Origin: Ascarosepion bandense
Taxonomy: Eukaryota; Mollusca; Cephalopoda; Sepiida; Sepiidae
Direction: 5' to 3'
NCBI GenBank assembly: GCA_037127315.1
Contig: JBBBDQ010001918.1
Span: forward strand, 1,291,001 to 1,355,000
Length of the DNA: 64,000 bases
Shown here: piece by piece, positions 20,939 to 31,010 of the stretch
Layout of the letters: every line of letters starts with the position of its first letter
Numbering within the stretch: position 1 is the stretch's first letter
Notes under the pieces: model-generated
Databases searched by the model: none
Told to the model about the DNA's origin: nothing
Seen by the model: the letters and a program-made list of their open reading frames with translations, nothing else
Made by a program: the position numbers and the translations under genes

Positions 20939-21811
20939 TATAAGGGTCATTCAATAAATAAGGTGAATTTTTTTATATAAGGACTTCTAATACAGATAAG
21001 AGCTTACTTTTTTTTTAAATTTTTTTTTCTTTACTTCTTTTTCAAAGGGATTTCATTTTTTTTTTTTTTTTGCAGATTGAAAAAAAAAAACTTTGAGAGT
21101 TTTAAGGATTAACAAAGATGGCCAACCAAGAAGCAGGCTCCAGGATTAAACAGAGATCAGTTATCAAATTTTTGGTTGCTGAAGGGTGCAAACCAGTTGA
21201 AATTCATAGGAGAATGTCAGCTGTGTATAGTGCCACATGTTTTAGCCAAAGAAAATGTCTACAAGTGGGCTAAATTATTTAAAGAAGAACGGGGCAGTGT
21301 TGAGGATGAAGACAAGTCTGGGAGGCCTACAGAAGTGTGAACTCCTGAGGTGATCGAATCAGTCAATGACCTCATTCAGTTTGACAGAAGGGTAAGAGCG
21401 GATGACATTGCAAGGACATTGAGCCTATCTGTTGGGACAGCACACAAAATTGTACCTTGCCTACTCGAAGGTCAGCTCACACAGCAGCCTGAATGGTGCA
21501 GACCATCAACGAGCTGGGCCGGGAACTGCTCCTTCATCCCCCTTCTATCCCAGACCTTGCCTCATCAGACTTTCATCTGTTTGATCCCTTGAAAGCGTTC
21601 ATGAGAAGCACGAAGTTTGAAAGTGACAATGAAGTCAAAAGTGCTGTGAGCGATTGGCTGAGACATCAGTCCAAAAACTTTTTGCTGAGGGAAAAGTGTG
21701 TGACACTGCTGTGTGACTACATTGAAAAATAAAAAAAAAGTAAGCTTCTATCTGTATTAGAAGTCCTTATACTGAAAAATTCACCTTATTTATTGAATGA
21801 CCCTCGTATAA
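20939..21811 (+). pseudogene. mariner-type transposon with long terminal inverted repeats, internally deleted (copy M4)
   Basis: Left end TAAGGGTCATTCAATAAATA AGGTGAATTTTT ... AAGGACTTCTAATACAGATA; right end is its inverted copy, ending ATTGAATGACCCTCGTATA. Inverted repeats are about 65 bp, with TA at both junctions. The ORF starts at 21118: MANQEAGSRIKQRSVIKFLV AEGCKPVEIHRRM, later VIESVNDLIQFDRRVRADDI ARTLSLSVGTAHKI (21348-21455). A deletion then removes the first two catalytic residues, and the frame resumes with the third-Asp block LHPPSIPDLASSDFHLFDPL (about 21532-21590), ending at 21732. Non-functional; inserted in LINE-J. Confidence 0.88.
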
Positions 21812-21819
21812 TCAAGATG

Positions 21820-22060
21820 CTGACATCCTCAAATAAAAGGCAAGGAAGGAAGCTCCCATTTGTACTGGGAAGAAGAATAACAGTTACTGGCCTTGAGAAA
21901 AGATTCATTTAAAAGAAATATTCTATAAATTTCAACCAAATGAAGCTTGGCTACTCATTCAGTGAATGCTGAATCTTTCCTTATAAGGAAACAGCTAATA
22001 TTACCATTGCCAATACAATACTAGACAATATTTCATATCAGTTAATGTTTTTTAGTTAAT
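21820..22060 (+). repeat. dispersed repeat H, copy 1
   Basis: GAAGGAAGCTCCCATTTGTA, ACAGTTACTGGCCTTGAGAA, TCAGTGAATGCTGAATCTTT and AACAGCTAATATTACCATT match 61915-62140 in the same order and orientation. Class unknown. From 22061 to 22720 nothing else was recognised. Confidence 0.65.
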
Positions 22061-22721
22061 TATATTTTGAATGTGGCTTTTCTGCCTCTTTATACATAAA
22101 TCAATTAAAGCTCTTCTAATTTAATAATGGCTTAGTTATTTATTTTACTATTTGAAGCAGATTTTTTCATTTTACAGTTCAGAGCAGATTTTCTCTAATT
22201 GTGTGCTCTGTTTGACCCAAAAAGTTTCATTATTTAAATTCTCCAAGGACTTGTCCTTATAACTAATATAAATATTAAGCACTACAAAAAATTAATTTCT
22301 TGAAATTTTACAAAACTAAATAAGTGCTGGTTAATAGATGTAAAAAAAGAAAATTTTTTTCAAAAAACTTTCTAAAAAAGAAACATTTCAAAAATAAATT
22401 CATTCATTTGTGAATAATTCCTTAAAATTTAATTATCTGATTTTTGCAAGAATTTCCAGATCAGTGTGTTTTGCACTGCAAATAGACGCTAAAATTTTCC
22501 ATACTAATTTATGGACACCCACTAGCAGAAAAACAAACTTTATAAGGTTCTAAAATGGATAAAATGTATAATTTAATAATCAAAAAATCCTTTGGCGTTT
22601 CCTCTTAGTAATAACATAAACAATTTGATGATAAAACTTGATGCCTTTCATGCATGTTCATTTTTTTAGTGAATCTTTGAAGGTACCTATATATCATATA
22701 TATCTCTGTATACACACACAG

Positions 22722-22832
22722 TAAATCATGCTGAAACATTGGTCCTCATCTGATCACCAAAGTTAAGCAATGTCAAGCCTGGTCAGTATTTAAATGGGGG
22801 GACTACTTGTGAGCATCAAGTACTCTGAGCAA
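22722..22832 (+). repeat. 5S-rRNA-derived sequence (pseudogene or SINE3-type head)
   Basis: CTGAAACATTGGTCCTCATC, TGATCACCAAAGTTAAGCAA and GTCAAGCCTGGTCAGTATTT followed by AAATGGGGGGAC match 5S rRNA (gaaagcaccggttctcgtccgatcaccgaagttaagcaacgtcgggcctggttagtacttggatgggtgacc) through most of its length, including the internal promoter region. It is too diverged to be a functional gene. Confidence 0.8.
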
Positions 22833-22968
22833 AAACCAGACATGAAACCAGTTGGGCATGAGGCTTCCTCTCAAACTTTACTTGGTATGGAAACTATAGC
22901 AGCAACATCTAGTGATTTTGATAACTGTGTCCACATACTTCTCAGTGAAATCTACAGGCCTAAAAGAA

Positions 22969-22972
<4 letters not shown>

Positions 22973-23016
<44 letters not shown>

Positions 23017-23148
23017 TCAGGAATTAAGGATTTATTTTTAAACTGGCATTTTTATTACATCAGAAATGATTATAGTAGATTTTATTGCTTTTTAAATAGA
23101 TGCCCAATTTTTATTTCAAATGTGAGTATCCCCTATAATAACATTTAA

Positions 23149-23203
<55 letters not shown>

Positions 23204-23206
23204 AGT
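22973..23206. repeat. two (TA)n/(CA)n microsatellites
   Basis: TA run passing into CA at 22973-23018, and a second pure TA run at 23152-23206. Overlapping open frames here are repeat artefacts. Confidence 0.9.
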
Positions 23207-23207
23207 T

Positions 23208-23335
23208 GGTTGGGCCAATAACTTTTCAGCACCTTGTGTCAATCTGTCAATATGTGTGTAGCCTAATTAGGCAAAAAGCATATTGATATTTCAACACAGT
23301 CTCCTCCTTTGTCAAAGCACTTATTTAATTCAGTG
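23208..23335 (-). mobile_element. probable mariner 3' fragment, minus strand
   Basis: The minus strand reads a mariner-like C-terminal end of the type KCFDKGGDCVEI followed by the non-coding stretch to a terminus-like GGTTGGGCCAATAACTTTTC. Only about 130 bp remain, so the family call is tentative. Confidence 0.4.
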
Positions 23336-23384
23336 GTGATTATTGACTTCATAAATTGAATATTATACAGTCAGATCTCAGTAA

Positions 23385-23545
23385 GTTGTGCAGGATACCA
23401 ACATTGAAAGTGAAATTGGCAAGCGGAGTTCAAATTCCAGTCTAGTCTGTTATGTTCATTTCCATGCAAATGTCCTTGAGAAAAGCAGGAATTTGTTTCT
23501 TCTACCCTTATGGGTTAAATAATAAAGTAAACTAGGTTAAAAATT
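23385..23545 (+). mobile_element. SINE-C fragment
   Basis: GGAGTTCAAATTCCAGTCTA (B box), TTCATTTCCATGCAAATGTC, CTTGAGAAAAGCAGG and TATGGGTTAAATAATA follow SINE-C order. The A-box end is degraded. Confidence 0.7.
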
Positions 23546-24164
23546 GTAAGAGCAATATTGAGGAAACTGTCACTACAATCCCCAAGGGAAAGTACCAGTT
23601 ACAACTTGAACATTCAGTGAGTGGATGAATTGAAGATAGGGAAGAGAGGTGTGGGTAGCTTAACAGCTGTTGGTACAGAAAATTAAACTGGTGAATTGAA
23701 TTGCTTCTCACTAATGCCACTTCTTCTCCTGCTCAATATGGGTTAAATAGCAAGGTAGTCCAAGAAAAAGAAAGCATTTAATTCTAAACAGAAGAGAAAG
23801 CAACAAGAAAACACTCTGCTCTCTTTCCCAAGAATGCATGGTAATTCACAGATAATAAAGAAAGAGTCATGACCAGGGCTGGTTGTGGTCCCTAGGCTAA
23901 TGAAATTATCAGGCCCCTTCTCAGATGGAACCATCCTCTAACTTACCTGCACTGATCTTGAATATTTCTTATTTGTCATATATTTTAGCAGCATTTACAT
24001 ATTCTTTAAATAAACTATATTGTGTTTGTCAATAGAAATATTCTTTAAGGAATACCACTATTTTGCTATTTATTTCAAACCAAATTAACACATTTTTCAA
24101 AACAACTATAGTTAATAAAAAAAGAACTAAAAAAAAATAGATTTCTATAAACAGCTTTATAACA

Positions 24165-24475
24165 AAAAACAATCAAAATAGATATGGGTTTGTCATCAGT
24201 GATATTTCAGTTTAGGAAACTATTTAGAATTTATAACATCTAGAAAATTAAAATCACTGTTTTATAAAAATTTCTAAGATCTGTACGAAATTCAAACATT
24301 TTATTTACTTGAAACATAATGACAAAAACTAAGGCATCCTTTTTCTTGCTTTGCTTCCTGCAAAGTTGAATAAATTTGAGTTTGTCATACTGATATTATT
24401 TCAGTTTGAGTAACTATTTAGAAGTCATACCATCTAGAAAATGAAAATCATTGCTTCATAAAAGCGTGGGACTTC
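24165..24475. repeat. two-unit direct duplication
   Basis: TTTGTCATCAGTGATATTTC AGTTTAGG...CTATTTAGAA...CATCTAGAAAATTAAAATCA (24189-24265) recurs at 24379-24458 as TTTGTCATACTGATATTATT TCAGTTTGAG...CATCTAGAAAATGAAAATCA, a spacing of about 190 bp. Confidence 0.7.
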
Positions 24476-24477
24476 AA

Positions 24478-24552
24478 CCTATACTAGCCTAAAGAATAAC
24501 CCAACCCTAGTCATGATTGCCTACACCCTGATGAAACATGGCATTTTTTCAA
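24478..24552 (+). mobile_element. LINE-B 3' tail fragment
   Basis: AGTCATGATTGCCTACACCC and TGATGAAACATGGCA match the LINE-B tail (compare 33165-33195). Confidence 0.5.
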
Positions 24553-24829
24553 AATTAAACAGCTACTTGTCAGACTATGAAATTAATTCATATATCCACA
24601 CAGCATTCAATTTGAATTTGAGAACAGTTGATGAATCTGTTTGGTTAATTTCATCAGTTGGATATTAAAATGTAATTTAGTTTAAAATCTTTTCTTGACT
24701 TCAATTTTCTTTTTGGTTTTATTTTTAGTGGACCTAGGGAAAAAATGAAATGTGTTAACACAGAATAGTTCTTATGAATTTCTCCATCTACTGGATATAA
24801 AAATATAAATACTAAACAAAAGTTGTAAT

Positions 24830-25095
24830 CTTCTATGTGCCATGCTCCCTCAGGGGCTCTACAATTTTCTGATCTTTGTAGCTCTTAAATTATACCCTTT
24901 ATCAAATTTTTTTAAGATTTATTTCCTCATTATATGACCAAGAAATTTCAACTATCTCTTTCTAATGTTTAAGTATAAGAGACCTTTTTGTTTTAATTTT
25001 CTTTAAAACTTTGTTGTTAATCACATGTTCAGTTCATGGTATTCTCAGCATTCTTCTGTAGAGCAACATTTCTATTGCTGATTTCCTTTCGATGA
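24830..25095 (-). mobile_element. LINE-B fragment, minus strand
   Basis: CTTCTATGTGCCATGCTCCC, AGAAATTTCAACTATCTCTT and CACATGTTCAGTTCATGGTA TTCTCAGC are the reversed LINE-B C-terminal sequence. Confidence 0.65.
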
Positions 25096-25204
25096 TCACT
25101 TATGTATCAGCATTAATTTCATAATTGATTTTGAAAGAAGATTGAAAGTATTTCACTTAGTGAAGTACTTCTACTTCTAAGGAACAACACTAGTTAGTTT
25201 TCAG

Positions 25205-25530
25205 TGAATGTGTTGATATTATAAAGGATAGTGGATCAGAATGACTAATTGGAGAGCAGAGTTTGAATTCTAGCTGTGTTCCTTACATTCATTTACATGC
25301 AAATATCCTTGGAAATAGTACAAATCCATATCCTACCTTCAGATATGGGTTAAATAGTAAAACTTGTAACTGGAAAAACACTGATCTTCACCAAAAAATT
25401 GTTAAGGCAATATTCATTTGTAAAAAACATAAGGATTATTCTTATAATCTAAAATATGTTTTGTCTTGAAACAACCCATAAAGGGTTGATAAATCATAAA
25501 ACACAAATCAATTAATCAATCAAAATTGTT
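25205..25530 (+). mobile_element. SINE-C, long variant
   Basis: AAAGGATAGTGGATCAGAAT, AGAGTTTGAATTCTAGCTGT, CATTCATTTACATGCAAATA and ATATGGGTTAAATAGTAAAA, then a 3' extension ending CCCATAAAGGGTTGATAAAT CATAAAAC and an ATCAATTAATCAATC tail. Contains a 68-codon non-coding frame. Confidence 0.75.
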
Positions 25531-25619
25531 AGTTTTCAGTACAAAATTTGCTCTCATCAAATATAGATAGGCTTTGATAAATAAATCTTGAATAAAGTCT
25601 GAACTGATAATTTTTTAAT

Positions 25620-25935
25620 AACATTATATTCATTGCACTGAATCAGAAATCGGGGAGCTGGGTTCGAATTCCAGTTGAGTTCCTTACATTTCCATGCAAA
25701 TCAATGTGGTAGAGATATGAATCTATCTCTTATCCCAACATGTATGGGTTAAACAGAACTTGTATGTGGAAAAATCATTGTTGTCTCAAAAAAATTTTTA
25801 ATGCAATATTCAAAAGAATTATTCTTACAATTGGAAATATGTTTCAGATTTAAATAGCCCACAAAGGATTGATAAAGCATTAAAAATATCAATTAATCAA
25901 CATGGTTAGTTTTTGTCACTAAGTTTGCTCTTACC
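25620..25935 (+). mobile_element. SINE-C, long variant, second copy
   Basis: Same layout as the copy at 25205: CACTGAATCAGAAATCGGGG, GGTTCGAATTCCAGTTGAGT (a near-canonical tRNA B box), TATGGGTTAAACAGAACTTG and tail CCCACAAAGGATTGATAAAG. Confidence 0.8.
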
Positions 25936-26019
25936 AAATAGGCTTCAATAAATGAATTTAAATAAAGACTGAGTTGGTTAATCATCTGAGAGAACTCTTT
26001 CTGCCTTCCATTAGCATGG

Positions 26020-26745
26020 CAGATTCTAACATTCAGGAGAATAAGTTGTTACACCTTCTCAGTTGACATAAAATGGAAAACTATATTCAATTCATTGCTA
26101 GATCAGCTGCTAAGAAAGTTGATACACTATGTCATAATAGATCATTTTTGTCTCCAGAATCTATTTTACATATCTATAAGTTTATGATTAGCCTATGTTT
26201 AGAATATTGTTGCTACATATAGTCCAGTTCTTCCGCTCTATATTTGGAGATCATTGATAAAATCCAAAAAAAAATTAGCAATATTTTTGGTTCTGATCTG
26301 GCGGTTTGGCTTCAGACACTTTCTCACTACCACAATGATGCCACCCTGTGCTTTCTCTATAAATACTTTCATGGTAATTGCTCAGATGTGTTCTTCACTA
26401 GACTTTATGAATTTAAGCACACTACTGGACTAGTGACAAGTTTTCGTCAATTTATAGTCGAGTTGGCTAGATGTAACTGTAAGTTCTATGCTGACACTTT
26501 CCTTTCTCAAACTTTTTGCTTAAGGAACTCTCTTTTGTCTCCATGCTTTCCAGCCAACTTTAATCTGCAAAAATTTAAATGCAATGTCAGTTGCTGTCTA
26601 CTGTTCTCCTGATTAATTTTCTTTTGTTCTCGCTCCTTAGTAATGTTTCTATTTTCTAATTCCTCCACACCCAGTTACTCCTTGTGTCTTAGCAGCTTTA
26701 TTGCCTTGCTTTGGATGAACTCTATTAAATAAAAAAAAAAAGAAA
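26020..26745 (+). mobile_element. LINE-A 3' fragment (RT C-terminus to tail)
   Basis: Frame fragments include SLCLEYCCYI, LEIIDKIQKKISNIFGSDLA, TLCFLYKYFHGNCSDVFFTR and FCLRNSLLSPCFPANFNLQK (26244-26612), the standard C-terminal region of this LINE. It ends TTATTGCCTTGCTTTGGATG and poly-A at 26730-26742. It lies about 180 bp upstream of the exon at 26927. Confidence 0.85.
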
Positions 26746-26926
26746 GTTAGATAGCTTTTATCTGCTCCAGTAAAAATCTGATAATTACTAATTTTCAGTG
26801 ATAATTTTAACTCCCAATGTTTAAATTGAACTGCATCATTTTAGCTTTAAGCCTAGACCTCATCTTACCAGTGCCCACAGGAAATCCATTGACTAAGCTA
26901 ACCATTTATCTGTTTCTCTCTTTCAG

Positions 26927-27072
26927 TTGTATCTTTTGTAATCCAAAAATTGCACTTCCTTCAGAATTTGGAGATGTACTTAAGAGGAAGTGTTGAATGC
27001 CATGGATCACTGAAATATCCTGCCCAGATGTTGCTTACTCAGCTTCTACACTTGGTGGGCAGAGATGGTAAG
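26927..27072 (+). CDS. exon of the helical-repeat protein gene
   Basis: Acceptor CTCTCTTTCAG with a good polypyrimidine tract; donor AAG/GTAAGG. The first two bases complete the split Val codon from 17244. The frame reads VSFVIQKLHFLQNLEMYLRG, SVECHGSLKYPAQMLLTQLL and HLVGRDGK, then closes in phase 0. A competing GGTAAG donor 5 bp upstream would break the frame with the next exon, which favours 27072. The leucine-rich helical pattern continues. Confidence 0.65.
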
Positions 27073-27235
27073 GTAAGGATGTGACAGAACACAGCATGAC
27101 TCTGGTTGCACTATTTTCTCACTTTCAAACAATATTTGCATGAACTCATTCTTTCTGCCACTGTTTGATAGATATGTGCATATTCAAAATTTACTTGTGT
27201 CATTTTTAATTTTATTTTTCTGCTTCTTCTTTAAA

Positions 27236-27243
27236 TCTCTCTT

Positions 27244-27304
<61 letters not shown>

Positions 27305-27305
27305 G
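27236..27305. repeat. (CT)n(TA)n(GA)n self-complementary microsatellite
   Basis: CT, then TA, then GA runs give a fully palindromic ~65-bp tract, about 160 bp after the donor at 27072. Confidence 0.95.
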
Positions 27306-27464
27306 CATATATAGAATTTTGAATAATATATAAGTTAAAATATTATATAGTGATGTAAATTAATAAATATACATATGAGGAGTCTGTACATATGTATAGT
27401 ATTAATATTCACGTGTTAATAAAAGAGTGCTCAATGTATGAACAGAGCTGTATTATATATATAT

Positions 27465-27820
27465 ATAATCCTATGTCTATGGCACGACTCAAATTTAGAA
27501 TTTTAAAATTTCAATTTTTCCTTCATTTTTAAGTACATGTGATACTTGAATACTTAAATCTTTAAGACTCATGATTTACGCCCCTTTGATTTCTTCTACC
27601 TGCATTTTTTATTTTAATTTTAATTTCAAATTCAAATTTATATTTTCATCCATATGTAATCGTAGAATATTTAAATTTTAAATCTTGTTATTAAAAAAGC
27701 AGTAACTTTATAAGATTTAATTCCCATGAACATCGAGTGAAATCTATTAAATGACAGTTTAAAATATGCACCTGATGACTGCATAATGCATGTAACTTTG
27801 AGTCATGCCATAGATGTAAG
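27465..27820. repeat. possible fold-back element with ~30-bp inverted ends
   Basis: CCTATGTCTATGGCACGACT CAAATT at 27470 and its inverted form AACTTTGAGTCATGCCATAG ATGTAAG at 27791-27817 bound a 350-bp AT-rich segment. TA runs lie at both outer edges. No coding frame. Confidence 0.55.
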
Positions 27821-27844
27821 ATAATATGTATATTTATTAATATA

Positions 27845-28062
27845 TGTAGAAATATATATAATATATATATGATAAAAATATAGTTTTGATTTATGCTATA
27901 TTTTTGGGTAAAAGTACTCAATATCAGAGATAGAAGATATGTAACATAAAAGTAGAGACATTTTCAGGGAGGATGGCCTAAAGATTGCATTCAAGCATAA
28001 AACTGACTATGGCCACTTGTTGTTGAGTTAAAATCAGTGTCTACTATATATAGAGAGAGAGA
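27845..28062. mobile_element. Family E fold-back fragment
   Basis: GATAAAAATATAGTTTTGAT, GGTAAAAGTACTCAATATCA GAGATAG, CATAAAAGTAGAGACATTTT and GACTATGGCCACTTGTTGTT correspond to the family E arms at 58.4-59.1 kb. It is followed by a GA run at 28050-28071. Confidence 0.5.
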
Positions 28063-28325
28063 GAGAGATAGACATATATTAGGGTTATGACTTTTTGTAA
28101 CCCTATATCTAAGTATAATAAATCAAATTTTTGTTCAGTAGTAATGAAAAAATGCATTAATTTGTTTAATTCTTGAGAATGGTTAACTCCTCACCTGCCC
28201 AACTGAAAATTCTCTTTTACCATATATGCAATACAAATAAAAAAAATTAAAATATATCAGAAGCTTAATTTTTCAATTTGTTAATGATGCAATTTGATAG
28301 TACTTGTGTACTTTTAATGTTTTTA

Positions 28326-29302
28326 ACAACATGCAGAGATTGGTTTAGATGCTTCAAACAATAATGATTTTGATGTTGAAGATAAAGAATGCTCTGGCAC
28401 AACAAAAAGTTTGAAGATAAAGAATTGGAGGCGTTATTTTGTGAAAACTCATGTCAGGCATAAGCTGAACTTTGAAAATCATTAGGAGTTGATCACACAA
28501 CAATTTTTAAATGTTTGAAAGCATTAGAAATGATTCAAAAGCAAGAACATTGGGTTCCATATGACTTAAAGCTGAGAGATGTCGAATGGCATCTTGTCAT
28601 GTGTGAACAGCTGCTTTAACAGCAGAAAAGGAAAAATTTTTTTTGCATTTCATCATGACTGGCAACGAAAAGTGGATACACTATGATAACCTTAAGCATA
28701 AAAGATCATGGGATAAGCCTGGCCATGCATCAATGTTGGTGATAAATACCTAAGTTTCTGCTCTGCATTTGGCGCGATCAGCTGGGTGTAGTTTATTATG
28801 AGCTGCTCAAACTGACTGAAGCCATCACAGGAGATCACTATCAACTAATCAACTACAATTACTTTGTTTGAGCTAAGCATTGAAGAAAAAAAGGTTGCTA
28901 TACAAGCAGGGATACAACAAAGTGATTTTGCAACATGACAGTGCTAAGCCACATGTTGCAAAATAGCTGAAAATCTACTTGGAAACAATTAAATGAAAAG
29001 TCCTACCCCACCTAACGTATTCAGCAGACATTGCCCTGTTCAATTATCACTTGTCCCGATCAGTGGCATATTTGCCTGGCAGAGCATCACTTTCATTCTT
29101 ATGAAGATGCCAAAAAATGGGTTTAGCCTCAAAAGATGTGTTATTTTCTGACCTAAAGTTCAAATGCTACCAGAAAGTTTTAAAAAAGTAGTGGCTAGCA
29201 ATGCACAACACTTTTAATGACATGTTTCTTACTAATTTTTATAAATAAAACATTACTTTTCCTGAAAAATTAATGAGAACTTATTCAAAGTTTTAATAAT
29301 TA
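28326..29302 (+). pseudogene. mariner transposon, 5'-truncated, inactive (copy M3)
   Basis: Starts inside the transposase at TTCRDWFRCFKQ.-type sequence and continues with KCLKALEMIQKQEHWVPYDL (about 28509), FIMTGNEKWIHYDNLKH (about 28650), HLALRDQLG-type sequence in another frame, LQHDSAKPHVAK (second Asp, about 28930) and HLTYSADIALFNYH (third Asp, about 29010). As in M1 and M2, the first catalytic Asp is replaced by Asn. It ends GAGAACTTATTCAAAGTTTT at about 29275, 120 bp before the exon at 29423. Confidence 0.9.
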
Positions 29303-29422
29303 ATATAATACATAAGCATGAAAAATTCTTTATCTATAAAACACAAATCCACAACCACATTTTAGATTTTATTATGCAATAATTTGAGTTTTTTAAACTT
29401 CATATTTTTTATGATTTACCAG

Positions 29423-29662
29423 GTAGCATTTAGCATTCAAATCTCTCTTGAAGATTTGTTTGAACAACTGAGAAGTTCCAGTTACAGCCACAGACTGTGT
29501 GCCATTGAACTTTTCTCTACTCTTTTTGAAACAAGTTTTCTTAGTCCACTCATCAATGTCCAGTTAATCACTGTCTTTGCTGAAGACAACACCCAGACAA
29601 AACAAGTTGACCCTGGCCTTGTCCGCAGCATCTATATTTACTTACAGCAGGAAATTATACAG
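29423..29662 (+). CDS. exon of the helical-repeat protein gene
   Basis: The clearest exon in the window: acceptor TATGATTTACCAG, 80 codons in phase 0, donor CAG/GTAAGT. It reads VAFSIQISLEDLFEQLRSSS, YSHRLCAIELFSTLFETSFL, SPLINVQLITVFAEDNTQTK and QVDPGLVRSIYIYLQQEIIQ. The alternation of leucine-rich helices and short turns suits an armadillo/HEAT-like repeat protein. It sits between mariner M3 and a minus-strand LINE-B fragment that begins about 27 bp past the donor. The base composition is clearly richer in G+C than its flanks. Confidence 0.78.
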
Positions 29663-29689
29663 GTAAGTATAACTAGTTTTCTGATCTTT

Positions 29690-29885
29690 TTTTCACATCT
29701 TCTTCCTCTATGTGCTTTCTCTCTTCAAGGTGTAGAAGATCATAAGTATCCACAACTTCGTATCTGTTTTAACTCTTAGTAAAACTTGTCTTTTTGTTAT
29801 CTTTCTTAATTCCTGTTCAGCAATCCATTAGCATAAGCTCATTAGGTACATTATTTACTTCTTTTCTGTCCCTCAGGTTGGTATT
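29690..29885 (-). mobile_element. LINE-B fragment, minus strand
   Basis: CTTCCTCTATGTGCTTTCTC, CTTCAAGGTGTAGAAGATCA and GCTCATTAGGTACATTATTT are reversed LINE-B 3' sequence, only some 27 bp into the intron. Confidence 0.65.
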
Positions 29886-29974
29886 GAATTCTGAGTTTTT
29901 ATTCTCTTAAAGTGATTGCCATCTCAAGGCAAAAGTGCTCAGTCTGCCCTGATATCCAATCTATAGCTGGAGGA

Positions 29975-31010
29975 AAACTGATACATGCCTTCAAAGATAG
30001 AAAGGGGTGTAAGACAAGGATGTGTCTTTTCATCAGATCTATTCACCTTGTACAGTAAGACTATTCTGAGAACTATAAAAGTCATGACAGGATTTTTCAT
30101 TGGCGGTCACAATCTGAACAACATAAAATATGCAGATGATGCAGTGCTGATAGCTGATACAGAAAGAAAACTTTAAGACTTTCCAAAAAGGTAGATGAAG
30201 AAAGTCAAAAGAAAGGGCTACAAATTATTTACAAGAAAACTGAATGAATGGTCATCAGCAAACAGGAGCCCAAAATGCCAGGTACAGGTTGATAATACTA
30301 AAATCAAGCAAGTACAAAAATTTAAGTATTTAGGAAGTGTTCTAATGGAAGATGAAAAGTGTGACATTAAGATCCAAAGTCAAATTGGTATGGCAAAGGG
30401 CACATTCCAGAAACTGAGTAGTGTGTTGAAAGACAGGAAAATTTCACTAGAAGCAAAGAAGAGAGTACTGGATTACTATGTGATGTCTGTTCTTCAATAT
30501 GGTAGCAAATGCTGGACAATATCATCAAAGATGAAGAAAAAACTTGAAGCAACTGAAATGTGGTTCTACAGAAGGATGCTGCAGATATCATGGATCGAGC
30601 AATGCGAGCAATGATGAGGTTTTGGAAAGGATGGAAATGAAAATAAAATTAATACTGAGCATCAGGAAAATACAGCTAAAGTTCCTGGGACATGTAATGA
30701 TGAAGGAAGGCTTGGAGAATCGGATACTCACAGGTCAGATAGAGGGGAAAGAGAGACAAGAGAAAGCAGCAGATAACATATTTGATGGGCCTGAGCAAGT
30801 GGATGGCAGAACAGGCTTTGGGTGGGGCAACAGGAGAAAGCCTGCTAAGAGCCACCAGGGACAGGGAGACATGGCAAGCTATGATCCCCTACATACTGAA
30901 GGGACATGGCACATAGATGAAGAAGTGCAGAATGAACAAAACAGAATTGAGCAGGAATTGAAATTAGCATCACAAATTCACTATTCATAATACCATAGTT
31001 AAAATTATGT
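29975..31010 (+). pseudogene. LINE-B (RTE-like) reverse transcriptase, 5'-truncated and frame-broken
   Basis: RT palm and thumb: IERGVRQGCVFSSDLFTLYS, IGGHNLNNIKYADDAVLIAD (catalytic YADD at 30129-30140), then a frameshift, KIKQVQKFKYLGSVLMEDEK, IGMAKGTFQKLSSVLKDRKI, SVLQYGSKCWTISSKMKKKL EATEMWFYRRML (30195-30600), another frameshift, and IRKIQLKFLGHVMMKEGLEN to the HTEGTWHIDEEVQNEQN end (30544-30990). This is the usual layout of RTE-type elements from motif B on. It lies in the intron after the exon at 29423. Confidence 0.88.
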
